Shown here: one piece after another, positions 17,238-26,041 of the stretch
Position numbering within the stretch: the stretch's first letter is position 1
Layout of the letters: each line of letters begins with the position of its first letter
NCBI GenBank assembly: GCA_021771025.1
Contig: JAETPW010000004.1
Location: 24,309-88,308, forward strand
Direction of reading: 5' to 3'
Origin: Clostridiaceae bacterium
GTDB taxonomy: Bacteria > Bacillota > Clostridia > TANB77 > CAG-508
Length of the DNA stretch: 64,000 bases
Made by a program: the position numbers and the translations under genes
Notes under the pieces: generated by a model
The model's database searches: none
Seen by the model: the letters and a program-made list of their open reading frames with translations, nothing else
What the model was told of the DNA's origin: nothing

Positions 17238-17352
17238 TTTGTTCTCCTTCCTTTTTTATTTTAAGATTATTATAGAGGAAAGTTAGAAAAATAACAAGAA
17301 GGTTAGATAAAATTAAAAAAGAACTTTCAGCTCTAATTTTATTGAATTTTTT

Positions 17353-17429
17353 GTAACAACTGAGAATCCATGATTATAGAGCAGTATAAAGAGAATTAAG
17401 CATATTTGCTCGTCAGTTGTTACTTTTTT
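17353..17429 (+). ncRNA. Long-loop hairpin with T run, possible small RNA or attenuator
   Basis: GTAACAACTGA (17353-17363) pairs perfectly with TCAGTTGTTAC (17413-17423) across a 49-nt loop and is followed by six Ts. It has a terminator-like 3' end but no gene directly before it. It lies between the divergent BI-1 gene and addA and could be an attenuator of addA or a small RNA. Confidence 0.4.
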
Positions 17430-17496
17430 CTACCAGAAAATAAAAAACAGATGAAAAAACAAGCTCCATGTGATATAATAACAAAAAAACCAAAAG

Positions 17497-17547
17497 ACCT
17501 GTCCCTAAAACGAAAAAATCTTCGTTTTAAGAACCGTCCCCAAAACG
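17497..17547 (+). repeat. REP family A copy before addA
   Basis: ACCTGTCCCTAAAACGAA and ACCGTCCCCAAAACGAA are separated by TTCGTTTT. It lies directly upstream of the addA ribosome site. Confidence 0.65.
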
Positions 17548-17562
17548 AAAAAGGAGTTAACT

Positions 17563-20500
17563 ATGCCAAACTGGACCAAAGAACAAAAACAAGCCATCGA
17601 AGAAAAAGGAAATAATATATTAGTAGCAGCTGCTGCTGGAAGTGGTAAAACAGCAGTTTTGGTTGAACGAATCATTCATCAAGTGATCGAAGAACAAATG
17701 GATATTGATCGTTTATTAGTCGTTACCTTCACCAATGCTGCTGCTGCTGAAATGAGAGAAAGAGTATTAGATGCACTATACCAAAAACTAGAGGAAGACC
17801 CAAACAATCTTCACCTCCAAAAACAAGTAACATTACTAAATATGGCAAGTATATGTACCATAGATTCTTTCTGTTTAGAAGTGGTAAAAAGCCATTTCTA
17901 CGAATTAGATCAAGTATCTCCAAACTTTCGCATAGCCGATACGGCAGAAATTGAATTGTTAAAACAAGAAGTTTTGGAAGACTTATTTGAAGAAAAATAC
18001 GGACAAGAAGATCCGGATTTTACAGATTTAATTACAACGTATACGAGTTACCGAGATGATAAGCCATTAAAAGATTTAGTACTAAAGATTCATCAGTTTA
18101 TTGGTTCAAGCCCATACCCTAATCAATGGCTCATGGAAAAAGTTCAGATGTTTGACCTTACTGGCCATTTAGAGGATGATTTTGGACAAACCCCTTGGGG
18201 AAGAATTTTATTACCAGAGATAGAAGAGGAGTTAATTGATGATTTAGCTTTATTAACTAAGGCTAACCATAAGTTAACCCAAAACCCAGAATTAAGCGTA
18301 TTTTCCCAAATGATACAAAGTGACATCACCCAATTAGAATACTTAAAACAAAACCTAAATCAGTGGGATAGAGCCTACCAAATCGCACAGACCATAAAAT
18401 TTGATCCATGGCCAAGAAAAAAGATCGATTCGGAAGAAAAAGAAGAAGCCAAAAAAGTAAGGGATCAAGTGAAAAAAAGGTTATACCAAAAAATAGGGAA
18501 AATATTATTATGCAATTCTAAGCAAGCCAATCAAGATATACAAGATATGGGCAAAACATTAAAAAAATTGCAAGACCTAATCTTCACATTTGATCAAATT
18601 TTTTCCCAGAAAAAGCGTGAAAAAAATTTAGTCGACTTTGCCGATATTGAACACTTTGCCTTATCCATTTTAGTACAAGAGAAAGACGGAAAAAAGGAAC
18701 CCACAGAAGTAGCTAAAGAATACCAAAAAAAGTTCATCGAGATTGCAATTGATGAGTATCAAGATAGTAACTTAGTACAAGAATCAATCTTAACCGCAGT
18801 ATCTAGAGGAAATAACTTATTTATGGTAGGTGACGTAAAACAAAGTATCTATAAATTCAGACAAGCCATGCCAGAACTTTTCTTACAAAAATATCATCAT
18901 TACCAAAAAGTAACCGAACAAGCAAATCATAATCACCCAAATAACGAAAAGAATCAAAGTACAGAGAATGTAGAAAATACAGGAAATATAGGAAAAGAAA
19001 ACATAGAAATGACCAATCCAGACAAGCCAAAAGAACCAGTTGAGGAAGCAAATTCTACCACTCAAATGAACCAAGAAGAAAAAGACTTATCAGGGGGAAA
19101 AATCCAATTATTTAAAAATTTCAGAAGTCGTGGAAATGTATTAGATTTCACCAACTTAATATTTGAACACATCATGAGCCAAGAACTAGGAGAAATTGAA
19201 TATACCCAAGAAGAATTTTTGAATTTAGGAGCAGACTATCCTGAGCCAAATCAATCACTAATTACTGAAATTCAACTTATTTCCTTAAATCAGGAAGACG
19301 AAAACGAAAACAATAATGAAAACGAAAACAATAACGAAAATGAAAACCATAACGAAGACCAAAATAAGGAACAAGAAGGGCAAGTCAGTGAACAGCAAAA
19401 CAGCGAAGAACTAGCAGAAGAACAAGAGATGTTAGAAAACATAGAAATAGAAGCAAAACATATTGCTCAAGAAATCAAAAAACTGGTAGAAACCAAGTTC
19501 CCTGTTTATGACCGAAAATTAGGAACCTATCGTCCCATTCGTTACCGTGATATTGCTATTTTGCTCCGTTCAACCAAAAACAAAGCAAGTATCATCGAAC
19601 AAGAAATGAGTAAGCTAGAAATACCTGTATTTTCTGACAGTACAGAACAATACTTAGACTCACTAGAAATTGAATTAATGATGAGCTTATTAAAAATTAT
19701 CGACAATCCCATCCAAGACATTCCTCTAGTTGCTGTTCTACGATCCATGGTAGGAGGATTTACCGATAACGAGTTAGTAGAAATACGTTTAAGTGATAAA
19801 CAAGTATCCTTTTACGAATGTATGGAAAAAGCCAAAATAAACGTAAAACCAGAACTTAGCCAAAAAATTACCTCATTTTTAAATCAACTAAAAACATGGA
19901 GAGAAGACCAAGAACACTTAGCCCTAGACGAATTCATTTGGAAAATTTACCAAGATACAGGACTATACGATTATGTACGCCTTATGCCAAACGGAGAACT
20001 AAGGCAAGCCAACTTAAAAATGTTATTTGAACGAGCAAAACAATACGAAAGTGCTAGTTTCAAAGGATTGTACCGATTTATCCAATTCATTGAACGTTTG
20101 CAATTGAGTAGTGGAGACTTATCACCAGCGAAAATCATAGGGGAACAAGATGACGTAGTTCGTATCATGAGTATTCATAAAAGTAAAGGGCTAGAATTTC
20201 CCATTGTCTTTTTAGCCAATACCAATAAACAATTTAATGAACAAGAAATGAGAAACGATTCTCTATTACTTCACCAAGAACTAGGAATAGGCGCTAAATA
20301 CATTGATTACCATGCACAAGTTCAATACGACACCCTTACCCGAGAAGCAGTAAAGCTAAAAATGATAACCGAAAATCTAGCAGAAGAAATGCGTATCTTA
20401 TACGTAGCCCTAACCAGAGCAAAAGAAAAACTCTACCTAACAGGAGTAGTAAAAGAAGTAAACGAATTACTAGAAAAAGTACAAAGTCAAATAGACCTCT

Positions 20501-21552
20501 ACCCAAAAGAAAAACAAAAAATGAATCCCATCTTACTAAAAAAAGCAAAATCTTATTTAGAATGGATAGTAATGGTAGTATTATCCGAAAAAAATAACCC
20601 AAAAGAACAATTCATCCTTCAAACCATATCACCACAACAAATTAGGCAAAAAGACAAAGAACAAGAAAAGCAAAAACAAGAGCAAAAATCACCACAAGAA
20701 CTAACCCAAGAATTAAACCAAGCACCAAAAAACGAAGAAATGATACAAGAAATAAAACAGAAAATGGAATTCATTTATCCGTTTGAAAAAGCAACACAAA
20801 TCCCAACCAAAATGTCAGTATCTCAAATCAAAGAATTAAAGCAAAAAGGAAAAATACTATCTCAAGGACTAGAAAACACAGATATAACAGAAATAACAGA
20901 AGAAAATCAAGAAAACACACAAAAAAAATCTCACCTTAACATACAACAAACAAAACAAACAGAAGAAAAAGAACCAGAACTAGAAATCACCCTACCAGAA
21001 TTCATGAAAGAAGACAAAAAACAAACCATAACACCTGTACAAAAAGGAACCATCATCCATTTATGCTTACAAAAACTAAACTTACAAAAAGAATATACCG
21101 AAAAAGACATAAAAGAATTCATCGAAAAATTAGTCTATACACATATTCTATTACCCCAAGAAGCCGAAAGCATAAATCCACTTAAGATTCTAGAATTCAC
21201 TAACTCTAACCTAGGAAAAGAACTAAAAACAGCCAAAGAAATTCATCAAGAAACGCCATTTTACTTAAGTTTACCTGCCAAAGAAATAGTTCCTACCGAA
21301 GAAGGAGAAATCATACAAGAAACCATCTTAGTACAAGGAATTATCGACTTATATTACCTAAACCAGAAAGACGAATTAATCTTAGTCGATTATAAAACTG
21401 ACTATGTCACCCAAGAAAACGAACTACTAGAAAAATATCAAGAACAACTATCACTCTACCAAAGAGCACTAGAAAAGGCCCTAAAGAGAAAAGTAGATCA
21501 AGTATATATCTATTCCACCTATCTAGGTAGGGAAATAAAGGGGACGCCCTAA
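17563..21552 (+). CDS. addA: ATP-dependent helicase/nuclease subunit A
   Basis: UvrD-type helicase plus RecB-type nuclease, the A subunit of AddAB, which resects double-strand breaks for recombination. Walker A is AAAAGSGKT (22-30), helicase motif II is IDEYQDSN, motif IV/VI words include HKSKGLEFPIVF and ILYVALTRAKEKLYL, and the C-terminal nuclease core is GIIDLYYL followed by LVDYKTD. At 1329 residues it exceeds the usual ~1230 because of low-complexity inserts: Asn/Glu-rich about 450-500 and 576-607, and Gln/Glu-rich about 1025-1060. The end (REIKGTP, stop) is encoded by a GGGGACGCCC repeat, so the C-terminus is altered. No addB is adjacent, although addB normally precedes addA. The ATG follows AAGGAGTTAACT. 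Confidence 0.95.
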   Translation: MPNWTKEQKQAIEEKGNNILVAAAAGSGKTAVLVERIIHQVIEEQMDIDRLLVVTFTNAAAAEMRERVLDALYQKLEEDPNNLHLQKQVTLLNMASICTIDSFCLEVVKSHFYELDQVSPNFRIADTAEIELLKQEVLEDLFEEKYGQEDPDFTDLITTYTSYRDDKPLKDLVLKIHQFIGSSPYPNQWLMEKVQMFDLTGHLEDDFGQTPWGRILLPEIEEELIDDLALLTKANHKLTQNPELSVFSQMIQSDITQLEYLKQNLNQWDRAYQIAQTIKFDPWPRKKIDSEEKEEAKKVRDQVKKRLYQKIGKILLCNSKQANQDIQDMGKTLKKLQDLIFTFDQIFSQKKREKNLVDFADIEHFALSILVQEKDGKKEPTEVAKEYQKKFIEIAIDEYQDSNLVQESILTAVSRGNNLFMVGDVKQSIYKFRQAMPELFLQKYHHYQKVTEQANHNHPNNEKNQSTENVENTGNIGKENIEMTNPDKPKEPVEEANSTTQMNQEEKDLSGGKIQLFKNFRSRGNVLDFTNLIFEHIMSQELGEIEYTQEEFLNLGADYPEPNQSLITEIQLISLNQEDENENNNENENNNENENHNEDQNKEQEGQVSEQQNSEELAEEQEMLENIEIEAKHIAQEIKKLVETKFPVYDRKLGTYRPIRYRDIAILLRSTKNKASIIEQEMSKLEIPVFSDSTEQYLDSLEIELMMSLLKIIDNPIQDIPLVAVLRSMVGGFTDNELVEIRLSDKQVSFYECMEKAKINVKPELSQKITSFLNQLKTWREDQEHLALDEFIWKIYQDTGLYDYVRLMPNGELRQANLKMLFERAKQYESASFKGLYRFIQFIERLQLSSGDLSPAKIIGEQDDVVRIMSIHKSKGLEFPIVFLANTNKQFNEQEMRNDSLLLHQELGIGAKYIDYHAQVQYDTLTREAVKLKMITENLAEEMRILYVALTRAKEKLYLTGVVKEVNELLEKVQSQIDLYPKEKQKMNPILLKKAKSYLEWIVMVVLSEKNNPKEQFILQTISPQQIRQKDKEQEKQKQEQKSPQELTQELNQAPKNEEMIQEIKQKMEFIYPFEKATQIPTKMSVSQIKELKQKGKILSQGLENTDITEITEENQENTQKKSHLNIQQTKQTEEKEPELEITLPEFMKEDKKQTITPVQKGTIIHLCLQKLNLQKEYTEKDIKEFIEKLVYTHILLPQEAESINPLKILEFTNSNLGKELKTAKEIHQETPFYLSLPAKEIVPTEEGEIIQETILVQGIIDLYYLNQKDELILVDYKTDYVTQENELLEKYQEQLSLYQRALEKALKRKVDQVYIYSTYLGREIKGTP

Positions 21553-21596
21553 ATTTCCCTATTAATAATTTCCCTATTAGAAATTTCCCTATTTTC
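21523..21596 (+). repeat. REP family B copy with AATTTCCCTATT tandem tail
   Basis: AGGGAAATAAAGGGGACGCCCT is followed by three near-identical AATTTCCCTATT units at a ~15-bp period. It provides the addA stop codon. Confidence 0.75.
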
Positions 21597-21733
21597 AATA
21601 TACGTTGTATACTAGTAGAAGGTAAAGGTACCGTTTACACTTGTAATAACTGTGTTGTAATTAGTTATGATATAGTTATATTAGAATTAACCAACCACCA
21701 TTTTTTATCGTACTAAAATAAGGAGGAATAAAA

Positions 21734-22306
21734 ATGCAAGAAATCGTATTTGTTACTCATAACAAAGGAAAAATTGCCTCAGCCCAAAAAAATTTAAAAG
21801 ACGTCAATATCAAGATCTATGACTACGAATTAGACGAACCAAGAAGTGATGATATTGCCTATATTTCTAAAGCAAAAGTAGAAGAAGCATATGAAATCGT
21901 GCAAAAACCATGTATATCATTAGACTGTGGATTTTGGATAGACGAATTAAACGGATTTCCCAAGGCATTTGTCAATTTTGCCTTAGAAACAATAGGAATA
22001 GAAGGAATTCTCAAACTAATGGAAGGAAAAACAAATAGAGCGTGCCGTTTCACCGAATGTTTATCCTATTACGATGGCAAAGAACTACATCAATTTGAGG
22101 GAAGGCATGAGGGTACATTAGCTGAAGAAATAAGAGGAAAAGATACAAAAGAAAAATGGTCTAATTTATGGTATATCTATCAACCAGCAGGCTATCAAAA
22201 AACATTAGCAGAGATGACAAAAGAAGAAAGAGCAGAACGCATCAGACATGAATCAATCGACTCAATGAAAGAATTTGCTAAATGGTATTTAGAACATAAT
22301 CAATAA
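21734..22306 (+). CDS. RdgB/HAM1-like non-canonical NTP pyrophosphatase
   Basis: 190 residues. The start VFVTHNKGKIASAQ matches the T-x-N-x-x-K motif of the ITPase/HAM1 family, and CISLDCGFWIDELNGFPKAF matches the D-x-G/FPG active-site region. The C-terminal RHESIDSMKEFAKWY resembles the SHR-x-A end motif, though the SHR is changed to RHE. The family removes dITP/XTP from the nucleotide pool. The divergence from canonical RdgB suggests a subfamily with altered specificity. The start follows AAGGAGGAATAAAA. A second ITPase-like gene follows 82 bases later. Confidence 0.8.
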   Translation: MQEIVFVTHNKGKIASAQKNLKDVNIKIYDYELDEPRSDDIAYISKAKVEEAYEIVQKPCISLDCGFWIDELNGFPKAFVNFALETIGIEGILKLMEGKTNRACRFTECLSYYDGKELHQFEGRHEGTLAEEIRGKDTKEKWSNLWYIYQPAGYQKTLAEMTKEERAERIRHESIDSMKEFAKWYLEHNQ

Positions 22307-22388
22307 GGAAGAAACGATAGACTTTGTCATTCAAGATAGTAAGATACATAAAAAAAATAAGAAAAAACAAAAAAGTAAGGAGTAAGAA

Positions 22389-22919
22389 ATGAAAATTTTA
22401 ATGGGAACGAAAAATCCGGGAAAAATAGAAGGAGCAAAACAAGCCTTTGAAAAATATTATGAGCAAGTAGAAATAGAAGGAATTCCAGTTGATTCAGAAG
22501 TAAGTGATCAACCAATTAACGAAGAAATCATACAAGGAGCCAAAAATAGAGTAAAAAATTTAAAAAAATACGCGCAAGAAACCAATCAAAAAATAGATTT
22601 CTATATTGCCAGTGAAGCAGGAATCACCAATTCATTAGGAGAATGGATAGATATCAATGCTGCGGTAATAGAAGATGCAAAAGGAAACAAAAGCGTAGGA
22701 ATTAGTCAAGGATTTCCCATTCCAGAACAATACCTAGAAGAAATTCAAACTACTGAACTGGGAAAAGTAATGGACAAACTTTTTCAAGGGAAAGAATTAA
22801 ATAAAGGAAATGGCGGAATTTATGCCTTGACCCATGGGGAAGTAAGCCGAATTGAACTGACTAAAAATGCCTTTATTATGGCATTAATTAGTCATATCAA
22901 TGGGGATTTGTGGAAATAG
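22389..22919 (+). CDS. Inosine/xanthosine triphosphatase, DUF84 (YjjX-like)
   Basis: 176 residues starting ILMGTKNPGKIEGAKQAFEKY, the NTPase fold typical of the YjjX/PRRC1 (DUF84) family. Further motifs are VSDQPINEEIIQGAKNR and FYIASEAGI. The family hydrolyses (d)ITP and XTP. It lies directly after an RdgB-like gene with no terminator between them, so the two are probably co-transcribed as a nucleotide-sanitising pair. The start follows AAGGAG seven bases upstream. Confidence 0.85.
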   Translation: MKILMGTKNPGKIEGAKQAFEKYYEQVEIEGIPVDSEVSDQPINEEIIQGAKNRVKNLKKYAQETNQKIDFYIASEAGITNSLGEWIDINAAVIEDAKGNKSVGISQGFPIPEQYLEEIQTTELGKVMDKLFQGKELNKGNGGIYALTHGEVSRIELTKNAFIMALISHINGDLWK

Positions 22920-22925
22920 TACACT

Positions 22926-23065
22926 CTATCGTTCTTCACCCAAAAAAGAAAATAATTGTTGATCCATAGTTAGCAGATCTTCTAGATAAGGTCGTTTAGG
23001 GTTAGGCATTTTGGCTAATGCCTCTTTAATGAAATGTATTCTCTTAAGTAGCTCATTATGTGTGT
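22926..23065 (-). pseudogene. C-terminal fragment of an unknown gene
   Basis: On the minus strand a frame ends at 22926 and reads ELLKRIHFIKEALAKMPNP then KRPYLEDLLTMDQQLFSF, clearly coding-like, but it has no start. The 5' part is missing. It lies at the left edge of the A+T-rich operon at 23349-26932, whose right edge carries an N-terminal gene fragment in the same orientation. The gene family was not recognised. Confidence 0.5.
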
Positions 23066-23348
23066 GTCACTATTGAATTTTTCAGTGTACTCTTAAGTAC
23101 AAATATTTTATATCACCAATTATACTAAAAGGCAATAAAAAATGGTTAAAAATGTTGAAAAATACAAGATATGATGATATTATTTAGCTAAACAAATAGA
23201 AATTGACATTGAGATTAGAATTAACGTTAGTTGAGCAAATGGTAAAGATTGATAAATCAACAATATGATGATAGAATGTTCGTATAAAATGATATAGATA
23301 TATACAAATAATAGAAAATATCAAATAGTAATATAGGAGTGGAATTCA

Positions 23349-23972
23349 TTGAAAAAAGAAAAAGGAAAAATCTTAATTGAAGGGATGGATTTATCAGGGA
23401 AAACAACTATTACAGAATATTTATCTGAAATTTTGGACGTTAAAAAAATTCAAAAAAGGACCCTTAGTGATGATTGTGCAATTTATGATTTCACAGTAGC
23501 TCAATCAAAAAAAGGCAAATTACATATAGACTTAATTAATAAGCTATACACTTTGGCCATTAGTGAAGATTTATATAATTATAAGCCAAGCGATGATGGG
23601 ATAATATTACAAGATTCATACTTTGCTTTAAGAAGTTATGCTCTAATGAAACAAAAATATCCAAATACATTAGCTAAAGAAGTTTATAAATTATTACAAT
23701 TATGCCCAAAACCTGAACTAACATTTTACTTAACGGCTAGCACAGAAGAAAGATTGAAAAGGAATGAGAAAAGAGATAAACCTATGGCATATATGGAAAA
23801 ATTGCTAGTATCAAATCCTAAAGAATTTGAAAAAATTGAGGAAAATTTAAGAGATATAACGATAGGTTTATTTGATACAGAAATTATAAATACGGAAGGT
23901 AAAAAACCGAATGAGATAGCATTATATTTAGGAAATAAAATTCAAGAAAGAAATAGAGAAAATGAAAGATAG
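23349..23972 (+). CDS. Thymidylate-kinase-like nucleoside monophosphate kinase
   Basis: 207 residues. The P-loop is EGMDLSGKTT (about 11-20). A catalytic acidic/aromatic segment LQDSYFALRSYA follows, and the lid region ERLKRNEKRDKP is rich in Arg/Lys. This fits the dTMP kinase/deoxynucleoside kinase superfamily, but it is divergent enough that the housekeeping role is doubtful. The start is a TTG after AGGAG. It is the first gene of an operon whose A/T-ending codon use differs from the AddA and Maf genes, suggesting transfer. The neighbours are a second kinase, Nudix, HIT and a hydroxy-acid dehydrogenase. Confidence 0.78.
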   Translation: MKKEKGKILIEGMDLSGKTTITEYLSEILDVKKIQKRTLSDDCAIYDFTVAQSKKGKLHIDLINKLYTLAISEDLYNYKPSDDGIILQDSYFALRSYALMKQKYPNTLAKEVYKLLQLCPKPELTFYLTASTEERLKRNEKRDKPMAYMEKLLVSNPKEFEKIEENLRDITIGLFDTEIINTEGKKPNEIALYLGNKIQERNRENER

Positions 23973-24090
23973 AAAAGAGAAATTATATGTAGATTTATCA
24001 TATACTAATAGCAGAAAATGTATGTAATATGAAATTATTAATAAAAAATATTATAGTGATCTTCGTAGAATGCTTGTGGAGGTAGAATAA
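23962..24090 (+). pseudogene. Small ORF interrupted by an in-frame TAA, coupled to next kinase
   Basis: A frame starting inside the end of the first kinase reads MKDRKEKLYVDLSYTNSRK..M, one TAA (24025-24027), then YEIINKKYYSDLRRMLVEVE and a second TAA. That stop shares its last A with the ATG of the next kinase. The coupling and the coding-like residues on both sides of the internal stop suggest a genuine 41-residue gene inactivated by one nonsense change. No family is recognised. Confidence 0.45.
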
Positions 24091-24752
24091 TGAAGTTTAT
24101 TACAATAGGTGGAGTTCCAGCTACAGGGAAAACTTATACTAGTAAATTATTAGCAAAACGAAATAATTTTCTAGCATTAGAACTCGAAACTTTAAGATGG
24201 GATTTCTTTAACAATAATTTGGAAGAAAATTTATATAAATATACTCAACATACCTCGGTATTAAAAAATGAAAATATGAGGGAATATTATTTAAGATGTG
24301 CTTTATATGAGAATAGAATACCTTTAGAAATATTGGTTGAATGGCATAAAGCTACAATGAATTTTATTAATAAAAAATTGTCTACAATTATTTATGAGAC
24401 AGAAAAAATTAAGACAGAAGGGGATTATGTGAATTTGTGTAATGAATATAGAAAATTGATAAATTATATGCCAGAATTTAAAAATCTAGATAAAGATTAT
24501 GTTATATGTAGCCATGCATTTATTAATACAATTAATTTTTCGAAAGATGAAAGAATTAAAATTGATTTTTCAGTAGATAAAAAAATTCTAATGGAAAGAT
24601 TTAAACAAAGAGAAAATATAGTAGAAAAGACATTTGACGAAAATATAAAGTTATATTATAAATCTTATGAAAATGTTTTAAAAGATAGTATATCGACTAT
24701 ATTAGATACAACAGATAAAGATATTATTGAAAAAATCAATGATTTAATTTAA
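24090..24752 (+). CDS. P-loop kinase-like protein
   Basis: 220 residues. The N-terminal P-loop is GGVPATGKTYTS (about 7-18) and follows a beta strand, as in AAA_33/zeta-toxin or 2-phosphoglycerate-kinase-like small-molecule kinases. A lid-like ERFKQRENIVEKTFDEN segment follows near 170-185. The substrate is unknown. The start overlaps the preceding TAA and follows GGAGG. It is the second kinase of the A+T-rich operon. Two different kinases beside a Nudix and a HIT protein suggest successive phosphorylation and dephosphorylation of a nucleotide-linked metabolite; this is inference. Confidence 0.72.
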   Translation: MKFITIGGVPATGKTYTSKLLAKRNNFLALELETLRWDFFNNNLEENLYKYTQHTSVLKNENMREYYLRCALYENRIPLEILVEWHKATMNFINKKLSTIIYETEKIKTEGDYVNLCNEYRKLINYMPEFKNLDKDYVICSHAFINTINFSKDERIKIDFSVDKKILMERFKQRENIVEKTFDENIKLYYKSYENVLKDSISTILDTTDKDIIEKINDLI

Positions 24753-24786
24753 AATAGATTATAAATTTAGAAAGGAAGAGAATAGT

Positions 24787-25266
24787 ATGGATTTAAAAAT
24801 TAAAACAGAAAAAGAAGAATTTCATGGAAGGACTTGTGGAATAATTAAGCAAGAAAATAAATTTCTAATTATGAGAGTGAATAAAACCTCTTATTATCAT
24901 ATACCTGGAGGTCATATTGAAATTGGAGAGGATTCAGAACAAGCTGTTATTCGTGAAATAAAAGAAGAAATTGGCTGTGATGTTCAAGAAACAAATTTAT
25001 TTTCAGTACAAGAGAATTTTTGGACGAGAAATGCTAAAAAATGTCATGGAATAGAGTTTTATTATATAATAAAACCTAAACAACAATTGAAAATGCAAAA
25101 CTATGAAAGAATTGAAAATGATAAAGGTGAAGAAAAACTACTAGAATTTAAGTGGGTTACAGCAGAAGATCTAAAAAATATAGATTTAAGACCTATTAAT
25201 ATTAGAGATATGTTAATAAGCGAAGAATATCTTAAAGGACTATCACACATTGTGAAAAGAGGATAA
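24787..25266 (+). CDS. Nudix hydrolase (second)
   Basis: 159 residues with a full Nudix box: GGHIEIGEDSEQAVIREIKE continuing into EIGCDV, about residues 40-63. The preceding YYHIPGG is typical. The following FYYIIKPKQQ and LEFKWVTAEDL match MutT-like hydrolases. It is the third gene of the island operon, 34 bases after the kinase, with GAAAGGAAGAGAA as ribosome site. Its partner downstream, four bases after the stop, is a HIT hydrolase; both families cleave nucleotide phosphate bonds. Confidence 0.9.
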   Translation: MDLKIKTEKEEFHGRTCGIIKQENKFLIMRVNKTSYYHIPGGHIEIGEDSEQAVIREIKEEIGCDVQETNLFSVQENFWTRNAKKCHGIEFYYIIKPKQQLKMQNYERIENDKGEEKLLEFKWVTAEDLKNIDLRPINIRDMLISEEYLKGLSHIVKRG

Positions 25267-25270
25267 GTAA

Positions 25271-25921
25271 GTGAAAGGATGTGTATTTTGTAATATAGTA
25301 AAAACAGGAAATAATAATAACGAAAAAGAAAAAAATGTTATTTTATACGAGGATGATTTAGTATTAATCACTCAAGCTACTGGAAGTCCTGTTAGAGGTT
25401 ATTTAATGATAGTAACAAAACGACACATAAATGGATTTGCGGAATTATCAAAAGAAGAATTAAGACATATAGAAAAACTTACAAATATAATTAAAAAATT
25501 TTATAAAAAATACTTTCATATTGATTCAATATTATTAGAACATGGTTCTACAAAAAATGGTAGACATCCTAAAAGCATAGTACATGCTCATTTGCATTTA
25601 ATTCCATTTAATTTCAATAGAAAAAATGAAACGGAATTATTGAAAGAGTTGCATTTAAAGTCAATTGAATCATTTGAAAACATAAAAATTAACGAAAAAT
25701 TGGATTATTGGTTATATTGCAACCCAAAAGGAAAATATTATACATCATCTAATATCATTAATGCTCCAAGGTCAATTTTTATGAATTTAATAGCTAAACA
25801 AATAAATTTTAAATTGCCATATGAATGGAGAAATAATGTTACAAAAAAAGAGTATATAGATGAAATAATAAAAATATTTAATGATAATAAGAACTTTTTA
25901 AAAAAATATGATTGTTTATAG
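25271..25921 (+). CDS. HIT-family hydrolase with C-terminal extension
   Basis: 216 residues. It starts CVFCNIVKTG, the zinc-like CxxC of HIT proteins, and carries the histidine-triad HAHLHLIP preceded by HPKSIV, near residue 107. HIT proteins hydrolyse or transfer nucleoside phosphoramidates, ADP-ribose-like or dinucleotide substrates. The ~90 residues after the triad are longer than in Hint-type proteins and approach GalT/ApaH-like HIT members. The start codon at 25271 is GTG or a nearby codon, and the gene is separated from the Nudix gene by only four bases. It is part of the putative nucleotide-metabolite island. Confidence 0.88.
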   Translation: MKGCVFCNIVKTGNNNNEKEKNVILYEDDLVLITQATGSPVRGYLMIVTKRHINGFAELSKEELRHIEKLTNIIKKFYKKYFHIDSILLEHGSTKNGRHPKSIVHAHLHLIPFNFNRKNETELLKELHLKSIESFENIKINEKLDYWLYCNPKGKYYTSSNIINAPRSIFMNLIAKQINFKLPYEWRNNVTKKEYIDEIIKIFNDNKNFLKKYDCL

Positions 25922-26041
25922 TTAATATGAAAAAATAAAATATAATACGAGTATAATATATAAAAAAGAACATTGTAGTAAATGGTACTAATCATAATAG
26001 AATTAGTTAAAATAAAAATATTTTTGATTTAGGAGAACAAA

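Noticed and set aside
24787-25266. Nudix/HIT/kinase genes as a known phage-defence system
   Set aside because: No effector domain (nuclease, TIR, membrane toxin) or sensor domain is visible in any of the five proteins, so no named system fits.
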